DNA of 6,750 nt from the NCBI GenBank assembly GCA_023433755.1, contig JAEYUA010000170.1:1-6750 (forward strand), given 5' to 3'. Position 1 is the stretch's first letter, and each line of letters opens with the position of its first letter. The notes under the pieces were generated by a model. That model was given only the letters and a program-made list of their open reading frames with translations, ran no database searches and was not told where the DNA came from. Shown one piece after another: positions 1 to 5,619 of the stretch. The translations under genes were made by a program, and so were the position numbers. This DNA is from Bacteroidota bacterium. GTDB taxonomy: Bacteria; Bacteroidota; Bacteroidia; Chitinophagales; Chitinophagaceae.

Positions 1-1278
1 CTGGTAGATCGAACGCTCAGTGGTGGTGAGTTCTTCATGTCTTGATTCCGACCAGAACTCTTCTGTTCTTGCATTGGCATCTTCCGGTAAAATGATCTCT
101 TCCTGTTTCCTGTTACGGGAAAGAGTTTCCACTACCGAGGCATCATTGATCACTACATTGCGGTAAGTAGTGGTCTTTCTACCAATGAACGAGATCTTTT
201 GCTTTCCTACAGGATTAATGTCTACCACAAATTTATCCTTGGAAAGAAACCAGGTGCTGTCGTTCACCAGGTTATACTCCTGCACCATGCTGAGCCGCTC
301 CACAAAATTGAGGTTGGCTTCTTTTCCCAGGCGCAGGCTCATTTTCTGGATAGCGAAAGTGCTGTCGTGCACCCAGCAGTCGCCCTCAAAAGTGTTCTCT
401 CCTCTTCGCTTGGGTACAAAAAGAAAATGAATCAGCCGCCTGCCACCGAAATACTGGGTGTCGGCAATGCGGTAATTATAAAAAGCATCACCGTTATCGC
501 TTATCGGGCTGACAAACTGCTTATCAAAAACCGGTATGAAATTGTTGTAGATATTGATGTTCTGGTCCATCCCACCCATCAGGCGGCCAATGCTTTCGTT
601 TTCCACACCGATGGTTTTCACAGCCTTGAAAACCTCCCTTCTTTTTACAGGATCCTTCTGGTAATAATAATCAGAGAGGGCTTCGGTGAGGTAGGCAGGT
701 AAAAAACTTTCGCCTTCTGCCGTGTCCACATTCTGCAGGATAAAACTGAAAGGCCGCATGAGGCGGGCCTGCGATAGTTTATCCTTATTGATATTCTTGA
801 TGTCGAGTTCCAGCTTGTTATACAGCTCGTAGGAAAAATTATCGAAGCGGTACCGGTCGTTCATTGGTTTACGCGCCACGATGCGTTTCCACATGAGCAA
901 ACCCCTGTTGACTTTCTGCCGCACTACTACTTCCGCGGTGTATTTGCCCGGGACCATGCGAATGACCAGTTTTGAAGAATCCCCGGTAAAACGGATCTGG
1001 CTTCCGGGCAGCGTGTAATCCTGGTACCCAATATTGGTAACTATAAGCGTGTCTGCAGAAATATCTCCTACCCACAACCTGAATGAGCCGGAAGAATCGG
1101 CCACCTGTCCAAGACCAGACTTTTTAAAGAACACGGAAGCAAAGGGAACTACTTCCCCATTGTGTTCATCAAATACCTGCCCGCGAAGGAGTCTTTCCTG
1201 TGCGATGGCCAGCGCAGGAAATAAGAACAGTCCCACCAGGACCAGGGCTATGTTAAGGGTACTTGATCTTAAAGGCAT
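1..1278 (-). CDS. DUF5686 / carboxypeptidase-regulatory-like domain protein, N-terminal 426 residues (runs off left edge)
   Basis: The minus strand is open from an ATG at 1278 to the window edge, giving 426 residues without a stop. Residues 1-26 form a signal peptide: a hydrophobic stretch (about 9-25) ends in Ala-Ile-Ala followed by Gln27, the usual Bacteroidota cleavage context, so the protein is exported. Residues about 30-110 (LRGQVFDE, then VPFASVFFK, DSSGSFRL, VTNIGYQDY) fit a carboxypeptidase-D-regulatory-like beta-sandwich. From about 120 the sequence (KPMNDRYRFDNFSYELYNKLELDI, here spaced over residues 138-160) matches my recollection of DUF5686. Family members are usually around 800 residues and thought to be outer-membrane associated with a C-terminal beta-rich part, so roughly half is missing here. 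The biochemical role is not known. It is divergently oriented from the small gene at 1383. Family assignment is firm; function is open. Confidence 0.88.
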   Translation of the reverse strand, partial: MPLRSSTLNIALVLVGLFLFPALAIAQERLLRGQVFDEHNGEVVPFASVFFKKSGLGQVADSSGSFRLWVGDISADTLIVTNIGYQDYTLPGSQIRFTGDSSKLVIRMVPGKYTAEVVVRQKVNRGLLMWKRIVARKPMNDRYRFDNFSYELYNKLELDIKNINKDKLSQARLMRPFSFILQNVDTAEGESFLPAYLTEALSDYYYQKDPVKRREVFKAVKTIGVENESIGRLMGGMDQNINIYNNFIPVFDKQFVSPISDNGDAFYNYRIADTQYFGGRRLIHFLFVPKRRGENTFEGDCWVHDSTFAIQKMSLRLGKEANLNFVERLSMVQEYNLVNDSTWFLSKDKFVVDINPVGKQKISFIGRKTTTYRNVVINDASVVETLSRNRKQEEIILPEDANARTEEFWSESRHEELTTTERSIYQ

Positions 1279-1308
1279 ACAAACCTCAGGGCATTTTTCA
1301 TATATACG

Positions 1309-1316
1309 CAAATATC
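1309..1316 (-). promoter_or_regulatory. Possible -7 box for the DUF5686 gene
   Basis: On the minus strand this reads GATATTTG, one mismatch from the Bacteroidota primary sigma -7 consensus TAnnTTTG, and lies about 30 bases before the ATG at 1278. No TTTG-type -33 element is seen at the expected spacing, so this is a weak call made from the sequence pattern alone. Confidence 0.35.
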
Positions 1317-1382
1317 TAAAGGAATCGTGCCCGGCCTGCTATTTCTGGTACGAAATTTTAGGATGATCTTTAAACTTCATCT

Positions 1383-1577
1383 ATGAAAGGAAGCCGATCA
1401 CAGGATACCCGACAGAATAAGTCCGAGCCAGGGCACAGGCCCCAGCCCCAAAATAAGGATGATTTGGATAGCCGAGGCAACCTGGAGCAGGATACCAAGG
1501 GTGATGATGTGACCCACAACCGCAAGGATGTGCGGAGTGATAATAAAATGAGGAATAACAGGGAATCAGAAGATTGA
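1383..1577 (+). CDS. Small hydrophilic, probably disordered protein (64 aa), unknown function
   Basis: I do not recognise this protein with certainty. The 64-residue product is almost wholly charged or polar, rich in Asp, Asn, Arg, Lys, Gln and Glu. It has no Cys, no aromatic residue and only a handful of aliphatic ones, so it should be intrinsically disordered and cytosolic. The centre (DLDSRGNLEQDTKGDDVTHN, residues 27-46) reads like a conserved core rather than random sequence. Three points support it as real: it starts close behind an AT-rich stretch between divergent genes, its codon use resembles its neighbours, and a canonical intrinsic terminator follows 45 bases after the stop. The opposite-strand frame over 1370-1621 is Leu/Ser/Cys rich and looks like a shadow. 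A near -7 match, TATTTCTG at 1340-1347, could be its promoter. Alternatives are a noncoding RNA ending at the same terminator, or chance. Confidence 0.6.
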   Translation: MKGSRSQDTRQNKSEPGHRPQPQNKDDLDSRGNLEQDTKGDDVTHNRKDVRSDNKMRNNRESED

Positions 1578-1622
1578 TCCGGGCACCCCGGGGCCGCAGG
1601 GCTATAATTCTTATGATTCACG

Positions 1623-1649
1623 AAAAAGGCGGTCGATCCGCCTTTTTTT
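1623..1649 (+). terminator. Intrinsic terminator after the small gene
   Basis: A perfect 10-bp stem (AAAAAGGCGG at 1623-1632, CCGCCTTTTT at 1638-1647) encloses a 5-base loop (TCGAT) and is followed by more T residues. The A-tract on the left arm means it could also work on the minus strand, but no minus-strand gene ends here. It isolates the small gene from the AlkD-like gene. Confidence 0.88.
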
Positions 1650-1723
1650 ATTTTAGGATGGGATGACTTTAGCTCACTACATTCTTCCCGGCAGTTTCGT
1701 TAAATTGCCTTCAAACAACTGCT

Positions 1724-2425
1724 ATGAACTCCAGTGAAATTATTGCCGAACTGAAAACCATGGCAACGGAGCCAATAAAAAGAATCATGTCGAACCATGG
1801 CGCCCCGCCATCACAGTTAGGTGTAAAGATCGAGGACATGAAGAAGATCCAGAAAAGGATCAAAAAAGATTACGCATTATCACTTGAGCTGTATAATTCC
1901 GGTGTGCCTGAGGCCCAGTACCTGGCCGGACTGATAGCCGATGAAAATAAAATGACCAAAAAAGATCTCGAGCACTGGGTTAAAAATGCAAGCTGGCATA
2001 TGGTGGGGGAATATACGGTTCCCTGGATCGCGGCTGAAAGCAATCATGGCTGGGATCTTGCCATCAAATGGATTAACCATAAGGATGCTGCTATACGGGC
2101 ATCCGGCTGGAATACCATTTCAAGTCTTGTTGCCATCAGGCAGGATGAAGATCTGGATATAACTGCCCTGAAAGATTTACTCAAAAGAGTGGAGAAGGAA
2201 GTGCATACTGCGGATAACCGTGAACGTTATAGCATGAACCAGTTTGTGATCTCGGTGGGTGGATATGTAAAAGCGCTTACAGCCGAAGCGTTGAGGGTGG
2301 CCAGGGCCAATGGTAAACTCACCGTAAATATGGGCAATACAGCCTGTAAGGTTCCTTTTGCACCAGATTATATTGCTAAAATGGTTGACAAGGGCATCAA
2401 AAAAAGAAAAATGGCAAGGTGCTGA
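1724..2425 (+). CDS. DNA alkylation repair protein, AlkD-like HEAT-repeat family
   Basis: The 233-residue product fits the DNA alkylation repair family (PF08713, COG4912), all-helical HEAT-like repeat proteins related to Bacillus cereus AlkD, a glycosylase that removes N3- and N7-alkylated purines. Family features seen are the N-terminal GVKIEDMKKIQKRIKKD (33-49), the LAGLIADENKMTKKDLEHWVKNASW block (68-91), AIRASGWN (123-130), and a C-terminal NTACKVPFAPDYI (205-217), which I recall as common in this branch of COG4912. Aligned from memory to AlkD, Trp109 corresponds to Trp91 and Arg148 to Arg125, but Asp113 falls on Gly95 (Glu96 next to it) and Trp187 on Tyr181. Activity may therefore differ from AlkD. 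The ATG at 1724 has no Shine-Dalgarno sequence, as usual here. It stands alone between a terminator and a hairpin. Confidence 0.87.
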   Translation: MNSSEIIAELKTMATEPIKRIMSNHGAPPSQLGVKIEDMKKIQKRIKKDYALSLELYNSGVPEAQYLAGLIADENKMTKKDLEHWVKNASWHMVGEYTVPWIAAESNHGWDLAIKWINHKDAAIRASGWNTISSLVAIRQDEDLDITALKDLLKRVEKEVHTADNRERYSMNQFVISVGGYVKALTAEALRVARANGKLTVNMGNTACKVPFAPDYIAKMVDKGIKKRKMARC

Positions 2426-2431
2426 ATGGAA

Positions 2432-2455
2432 GATCCCCCGGCGCACCGAGGGATC
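2432..2455 (+). terminator. Hairpin just after the AlkD-like gene, possible weak terminator
   Basis: GATCCCCCGG (2432-2441) pairs with CCGAGGGATC (2446-2455) around a 4-base loop, with one C/A mismatch. It begins 7 bases after the stop codon. There is no T-tract, so termination is uncertain; it may instead protect the 3' end of the mRNA. Confidence 0.45.
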
Positions 2456-2461
2456 CATGGT

Positions 2462-2493
2462 TTCAATTACGTGTAGTGATACCTGTAATTGAA
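2462..2493. repeat. 9-bp perfect inverted repeat in the 2426-2605 spacer
   Basis: TTCAATTAC (2462-2470) and GTAATTGAA (2485-2493) are perfect reverse complements separated by 14 bases. It could be an RNA hairpin or a binding site for a dimeric regulator. The rest of this 180-base spacer shows no credible gene; the only open frame across it overlaps both neighbours and has no recognisable product. Confidence 0.5.
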
Positions 2494-2605
2494 TGTGATG
2501 CTTGTAAAAGTCGCTTATGCATCAGGTTTATGAATTTCAAACACTGTGCCAAAAGGGAGCATGATTTAGTGCTGATTGGATTAAGATTATATCTTCTTGA
2601 TAATG

Positions 2606-3111
2606 ATGAATTTCGAATTAAGATCATGGAGACTGGACGATCTCAGCAGCCTGGTTGAACAAGCTGATAACCCACGCATAGCCCGGTTCATGACAGACCA
2701 GTTCCCGCATCCTTATACCCTCGAAAATGGAAAGCATTTTATCGATATGGCAGCCGGCCTTCATCCGCAAACCATCATGGCTATTGCTGTAGATGGAAAA
2801 GCTGTTGGCGGCATCGGCTTGCACCCTCAACATGATATTTACCGCAGGAACGCGGAAATGGGATACTGGCTGGGAGAAGCCTACTGGGGCAAGGCATTAT
2901 GACCCGCGCCATTAAAGAAATGACAAGTTATGGTTTTGCCCATCTTAACATTGACAGGATCTTCGCCCGGCCTTTTGCAACGAATCAGCCCTCGCGGAAA
3001 GCTTTGCAGAAAGCAGGCTTTGTGCTGGAGGCCACCTTGAAAAAAAGCATATTCAAGAATGGAGCATTCATTGATGAATGTATTTATTCAACGCTGCGTT
3101 TACCCGGTTGA
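2606..3111 (+). pseudogene. RimJ/RimL-type GNAT N-acetyltransferase, split by a 1-base frameshift near 2893-2899
   Basis: Two adjacent frames together make one normal acetyltransferase of about 168 residues (Acetyltransf_3 type). The first, from ATG 2606 (MNFELRSWRLDDLSSL; an in-frame ATG is also at 2603), carries the N-terminal strands and GYWLGEAYWGK and stops at TGA 2900-2902. The second frame continues at once with IMTRAIKEMTSYGFAHLNID, then ATNQPSRKALQKAGF and the C-terminal strands, ending at 3111. The break falls in the acetyl-CoA pyrophosphate-binding loop, where family members read YWGKG. Restoring one base, most simply GGG in place of GG at about 2894-2895, joins the frames. No other damage is visible, so the event is recent or a sequencing error. 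An ATGA overlap at 2899-2902 would let ribosomes restart on the second half, but an active two-piece enzyme is unproven. The substrate cannot be inferred. Confidence 0.85.
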
Positions 3112-3146
3112 ACAGCGTTTGGAACGATTCCTGCTCCCTGGTTTAT

Positions 3147-3596
3147 ATGGAAAAGAAATTCACAGCAGTGATCAATACGCAGATCGATGCGCCTGTTGCT
3201 TCGGTTTGGGAAGCACTTACCAACCCGGCCATGATCAGTACGTACCTGCATGGCACTAAGGTAGAAACTGATTGGAAAGTTGGCAGTCCCATTTTGTTCA
3301 GCGGTAACTGGAAGGGAAAAGATTATGTTGATAAAGGAGTGATCACGGAGATCCAGAATGAAAAACTGTTACGCTATACCTGGCTGAGTTCCATGTCAGG
3401 CCTGGAAGACAAAGAAGAGAATTATTCTATCATCACCTTTGTGATCCGTCCTGAGAAAGATGGTACGCACCTGAAATTGACGCAGGAGAATATCGCCACC
3501 GAGGAAGAAAAGGAACAGTCGCAGAAAAACTGGGAGGCGGTGTTGGAGGGTTTCAAGAGGTTGGTAGAGGAAGGGGTAGTGAAAGTTCAAAGTTGA
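3147..3596 (+). CDS. SRPBCC / AHSA1-like (activator of Hsp90 ATPase homologue 1-like) protein
   Basis: The 149-residue product, from ATG 3147, is a single START-like helix-grip domain. Landmarks are the opening strand and helix INTQIDAPVASVWEALTNP (9-27), the STYLHGTKVETDWKVGSPI segment (31-49), the GVITEIQNEKLLRYTW block (64-79), and the C-terminal helix NWEAVLEGFKRLVEEG (128-143). These match the AHSA1/SRPBCC family (PF08327). Members bind hydrophobic ligands or are uncharacterised stress-related proteins; no ligand can be named. An upstream extension to 3078 in the same frame would overlap the preceding acetyltransferase and has no homologous look, so ATG 3147 is preferred. It lies 35 bases after the split GNAT gene and may be cotranscribed with it. 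The final residues VKVQS and the TGA (3594-3596) are encoded by a heptamer repeat. Confidence 0.88.
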   Translation: MEKKFTAVINTQIDAPVASVWEALTNPAMISTYLHGTKVETDWKVGSPILFSGNWKGKDYVDKGVITEIQNEKLLRYTWLSSMSGLEDKEENYSIITFVIRPEKDGTHLKLTQENIATEEEKEQSQKNWEAVLEGFKRLVEEGVVKVQS

Positions 3597-3614
3597 AAGT
3601 TCAAAGTTCAAAGT
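3582..3614 (+). repeat. Heptamer tandem repeat, AAAGTTC x4 plus a partial unit
   Basis: Units are AAAGTTC (3582), AAAGTTG (3589), AAAGTTC (3596), AAAGTTC (3603) and a partial AAAGT (3610-3614). The one variant base, G3595, makes the TGA that ends the SRPBCC gene. The array runs directly into a small GC-rich stem (TCGGC-cgc-GCCGA, 3614-3626). Confidence 0.9.
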
Positions 3615-3627
3615 CGGCCGCGCCGAT

Positions 3628-3655
3628 CTCACGACTCACGACTCACGATTCACCA
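3628..3655 (+). repeat. Heptamer tandem repeat, CTCACGA x3 plus a degenerate copy
   Basis: CTCACGA occurs at 3628, 3635 and 3642, followed by a degraded unit TTCACCA at 3649. It has the same 7-bp period as the neighbouring AAAGTTC array but an unrelated sequence. Confidence 0.88.
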
Positions 3656-3678
3656 GCCTTCGCTGAAGCTACGGCTGG
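3653..3678. repeat. Small hairpin before the second GNAT gene
   Basis: CCAGCC (3653-3658) pairs with GGCTGG (3673-3678). Inside, CTTC (3658-3661) and GAAG (3665-3668) can form a competing inner stem. There is no T-tract. It sits 16 bases before the next start codon, so it is more likely a dispersed intergenic element than a terminator. Confidence 0.5.
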
Positions 3679-3693
3679 CCAAGCATCATCATC

Positions 3694-4176
3694 ATGCCAA
3701 TAACAATACGCCACGCGACAACTTCCGATCTGCCGACCCTGTTCGAATTTGAGCAGGGTGTGATTGCAAAAGAGAGGCCTTTTGATCCAACGCTGAAGGC
3801 GGGTCATATCAATTACTATGAGCTGGAGAAAATGCTGCAGCAGGATCACGTGATGATTGCTGTGGCCGAAGTGGATGGCCTGGTAGTAGGTTCAGGTTAT
3901 GCAAGGATTGAAACCGCCAAACCTTACCTGGAACATGAGCAATATGCCTACCTGGGATTTATGTATGTGAGGGAAGCATACCGCGGACAGGGCATTAATG
4001 CTAAAATCATTGAAACGCTGGAACAATGGTCTTTCTCGCGGGGTATCAAAGAACTCAGGCTGGAGGTGTATGTTGACAATGAAAATGCCATAAGAGCCTA
4101 TGAAAAGCAGGGATTCGGAAAGTTGATGTATGTAATGAGGAAGTCCCTAGATAGTCCATGGACCGTGGACCATTGA
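3694..4176 (+). CDS. GNAT family N-acetyltransferase (160 aa)
   Basis: The 160-residue product is a complete, single-domain GNAT protein. It opens with ITIRHATTSDLPTLFEFE (3-20), the usual first strand and helix. The central part has VMIAVAEVDGLVVGSGYARI (53-72), then the acetyl-CoA-binding motif A, YLGFMYVREAYRGQGINAKII (86-106) with its R-G-Q-G loop at 97-100. The C-terminal motif B follows: LRLEVYVDNENAIRAYEKQGF (121-141). Such enzymes move an acetyl group from acetyl-CoA to an amine; the acceptor cannot be read from sequence. The ATG at 3694 lies at the end of an ATC-triplet run and has no Shine-Dalgarno. It is not a close copy of the split GNAT upstream, so the two are not a recent duplication. 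The last residues, SPWTVDH, come from a GGACC-type heptamer array that also supplies the stop. Confidence 0.9.
   Translation: MPITIRHATTSDLPTLFEFEQGVIAKERPFDPTLKAGHINYYELEKMLQQDHVMIAVAEVDGLVVGSGYARIETAKPYLEHEQYAYLGFMYVREAYRGQGINAKIIETLEQWSFSRGIKELRLEVYVDNENAIRAYEKQGFGKLMYVMRKSLDSPWTVDH
4153..4175 (+). repeat. GGACCAT-type heptamer repeat overlapping the end of the GNAT gene
   Basis: Consecutive 7-base units are AGTCCAT (4153), GGACCGT (4160) and GGACCAT (4167), followed by TGACC. They are degenerate but in register. They encode the C-terminal SPWTVDH and lead into the TGA at 4174-4176. Confidence 0.6.
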
Positions 4177-4177
4177 C

Positions 4178-4205
4178 CTCGCAGCTCGCAGCTAGAAGCT
4201 AAAAG
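4178..4205 (+). repeat. CTnnnAG heptamer repeat between the GNAT gene and accD
   Basis: Four contiguous 7-base units occur: CTCGCAG (4178), CTCGCAG (4185), CTAGAAG (4192) and CTAAAAG (4199). The array starts 2 bases after the GNAT stop and ends 12 bases before the accD -7 box, so it fills nearly the whole spacer. Confidence 0.85.
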
Positions 4206-4216
4206 CTCTTTCTCCC

Positions 4217-4224
4217 TATATTTG
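4217..4224 (+). promoter_or_regulatory. Bacteroidota -7 promoter element for accD-smpB
   Basis: TATATTTG matches the TAnnTTTG consensus perfectly. Transcription would start near 4230, giving a leader of about 15 bases before ATG 4246. The expected -33 region lies in the heptamer repeat and has no TTTG, so any upstream element is degenerate. The box includes the TTG at 4222, which argues against that TTG as a start codon. Confidence 0.7.
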
Positions 4225-4245
4225 TACCGAATCAACCATGCTCTG

Positions 4246-5160
4246 ATGAGTCAACAAATTGAAGATTTTGATGCCAACCTGGCCGGTGAAGAAGGAAAAA
4301 CGGAAGAAACAAAATCCAGTTGGTTTAAGCGCCTGAAAAAAGGTATTACCACTCCCTCCTCTGAAAAGAAAGAAGCGCCCGAAGGCTTGTGGACCAAATG
4401 CCCGGATTGTAATTATATCTGCACGGTCACTGATCTGAGGGAAGCTTATTTCGTCTGCCCCAAATGCAACTACCACCACCGGGTAGGCAGTAATGAATAT
4501 TACGAGATCATTTTTGATAATAAAGAATACACGGAACTTTTCGGGAACATCCGTTCCAAAGATTTTCTCCAGTTCACTGACCTCAAGCCCTACCATCAAA
4601 GGCTGGAAGAGACCTGGAGTAAGACCGACCTGAAAGATTCCATGAGAGTGGCTACGGGTACGGTTGACGGCAACGGGATCGTGATTGCCTGCATGGATTT
4701 TGAATTCATCGGCGGCTCGCTGGGATCGGTGATGGGAGAAAAATTCAGCCGCGCTGTGGATTATTGCCTGGAGCACCGTCTACCATTCATGGTGATCAGC
4801 AAAAGTGGTGGCGCCCGCATGATGGAAAGCGCTTTTTCATTGATGCAACTGGCCAAGACCAGCGGTAAACTCTCGCAACTATCAGATGCCAGACTGCCTT
4901 ATATTTCCCTGCTAACCGACCCAACTTTTGGTGGCATCTCCGCTTCCTTTGGCATGCTGGGAGATTTAAATATTGCGGAGCCGGGTGCATTGATCGGTTT
5001 CGCCGGACCAAGGGTCATTAAAGAAACCATAAAAAAAGACCTTCCGCCCGGTTTCCAGCGCAGTGAATTCATCCTGGAACATGGTTTTCTTGATTTCATC
5101 GTTAACAGGAAGGAACTAAGGCAAAAACTTTCCACGGTGCTTGCACTTTTCAAAAATTAA
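4246..5160 (+). CDS. accD: Acetyl-CoA carboxylase, carboxyltransferase subunit beta
   Basis: AccD pairs with AccA to move the carboxyl group from biotinylated BCCP to acetyl-CoA, giving malonyl-CoA for fatty acid synthesis in the cytosol. The 304-residue product carries a four-cysteine zinc ribbon (Cys52, Cys55, Cys71, Cys74) and a crotonase-like fold with FIGGSLGSVMGEK (154-166), SKSGGARMMESAFSLMQLAK (185-204), LLTDPTFGGISASFGMLGD (222-240) and GALIGFAGPRVIKETIKKDLP (247-267). The first 25 residues are an acidic extension before the usual SWFKRLKKGI start. A TTG at 4222 would add 8 residues but lies inside the -7 box, so ATG 4246 is chosen. From memory, several Flavobacteriia AccD proteins have lost the zinc cysteines; here all four are kept. 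One base separates it from smpB. Confidence 0.96.
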   Translation: MSQQIEDFDANLAGEEGKTEETKSSWFKRLKKGITTPSSEKKEAPEGLWTKCPDCNYICTVTDLREAYFVCPKCNYHHRVGSNEYYEIIFDNKEYTELFGNIRSKDFLQFTDLKPYHQRLEETWSKTDLKDSMRVATGTVDGNGIVIACMDFEFIGGSLGSVMGEKFSRAVDYCLEHRLPFMVISKSGGARMMESAFSLMQLAKTSGKLSQLSDARLPYISLLTDPTFGGISASFGMLGDLNIAEPGALIGFAGPRVIKETIKKDLPPGFQRSEFILEHGFLDFIVNRKELRQKLSTVLALFKN

Positions 5161-5161
5161 A

Positions 5162-5599
5162 ATGGAGATCAGGAACCGATCAGCATATTACGAGTACTTC
5201 ATCGACGACAAGTACACAGCAGGTATCATGCTTACCGGTACGGAAGTGAAATCGCTAAGAGAGGGAAAAGCCAATTTCAACGACAGCTATTGTTTGATCA
5301 ATAATGGCGAAATGTTCATCCGTTCCTTTCATATCTCTCCTTATTCTCATGGAACGGTTAATAACCATGATCCAATTCGGGAACGAAAATTGCTATTAAA
5401 CCGGCGTGAACTGAAAAAGCTTGAAGCAAGACTCAAAAAAGAAAGAGGTTACACGATCGTACCCCTGCGTTTGTTCTTCAATGAAAAGAACCTGGTGAAG
5501 CTGGAGATTGGACTGGCAAAAGGAAAAAAACTCCATGATAAAAGGGAGTCAATCAAACAGAGGGATACTGACAGAGAGATCAAGCGATACATCAAATAA
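5162..5599 (+). CDS. smpB: SsrA (tmRNA)-binding protein SmpB
   Basis: SmpB binds tmRNA and brings it to stalled ribosomes for trans-translation. The 145-residue product shows the OB-fold landmarks: ITERMs replaced here by RNRSAYYEYFIDDKYTAGI (4-22), then LTGTEVKSLREGKANFNDSY (24-43), the IRSFHISPYSHG strand (53-64) and RERKLLLNRRELKKL (73-87). The basic C-terminal tail, KGKKLHDKRESIKQRDTDRE (120-139), is the part that enters the empty mRNA channel. Length is normal for the family. The ATG at 5162 lies one base after the accD stop; a TTG at 5141 would overlap accD and add non-homologous residues, so it is rejected. The tight spacing means shared transcription and probably translational coupling with accD. 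No tmRNA gene is present in the window. Confidence 0.96.
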   Translation: MEIRNRSAYYEYFIDDKYTAGIMLTGTEVKSLREGKANFNDSYCLINNGEMFIRSFHISPYSHGTVNNHDPIRERKLLLNRRELKKLEARLKKERGYTIVPLRLFFNEKNLVKLEIGLAKGKKLHDKRESIKQRDTDREIKRYIK

Positions 5600-5619
5600 A
5601 TTACAAGCACCATCTGTAC

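Noticed and set aside
199..702. Plus-strand open frame of 167 codons
   Set aside because: It lies opposite the DUF5686 gene, whose minus-strand frame is longer, open to the edge and matches a known architecture. It is an antisense shadow.
1370..1621. Minus-strand 83-codon frame rich in Leu, Ser and Cys
   Set aside because: It is the reverse of the hydrophilic small gene, and it would cross no sensible promoter or terminator in that direction. Its composition looks like a shadow of charged codons.
2419..2658. 79-codon plus-strand frame spanning the spacer after the AlkD-like gene
   Set aside because: It overlaps the ends of both neighbours, crosses two hairpins and has no recognisable composition or family motif.
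2885..2905. Programmed -1 ribosomal frameshift in the split acetyltransferase
   Set aside because: The junction lacks a slippery X XXY YYZ heptamer, and I see no downstream stem. A single lost base explains it more simply.
3582..3678. CRISPR-like array
   Set aside because: The repeats are 7 bp, directly tandem and without spacers, and no cas genes are present. They are microsatellite-like tandem repeats.
2606..4176. The two acetyltransferases as a recent tandem duplication
   Set aside because: The two proteins differ throughout, including the cofactor loop (YWGKG versus YRGQG) and the termini, so they belong to different GNAT branches.
4216..4776. Minus-strand 186-codon frame
   Set aside because: It is antisense to accD, which is certain by its motifs. 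No family features were seen in the minus-strand product.
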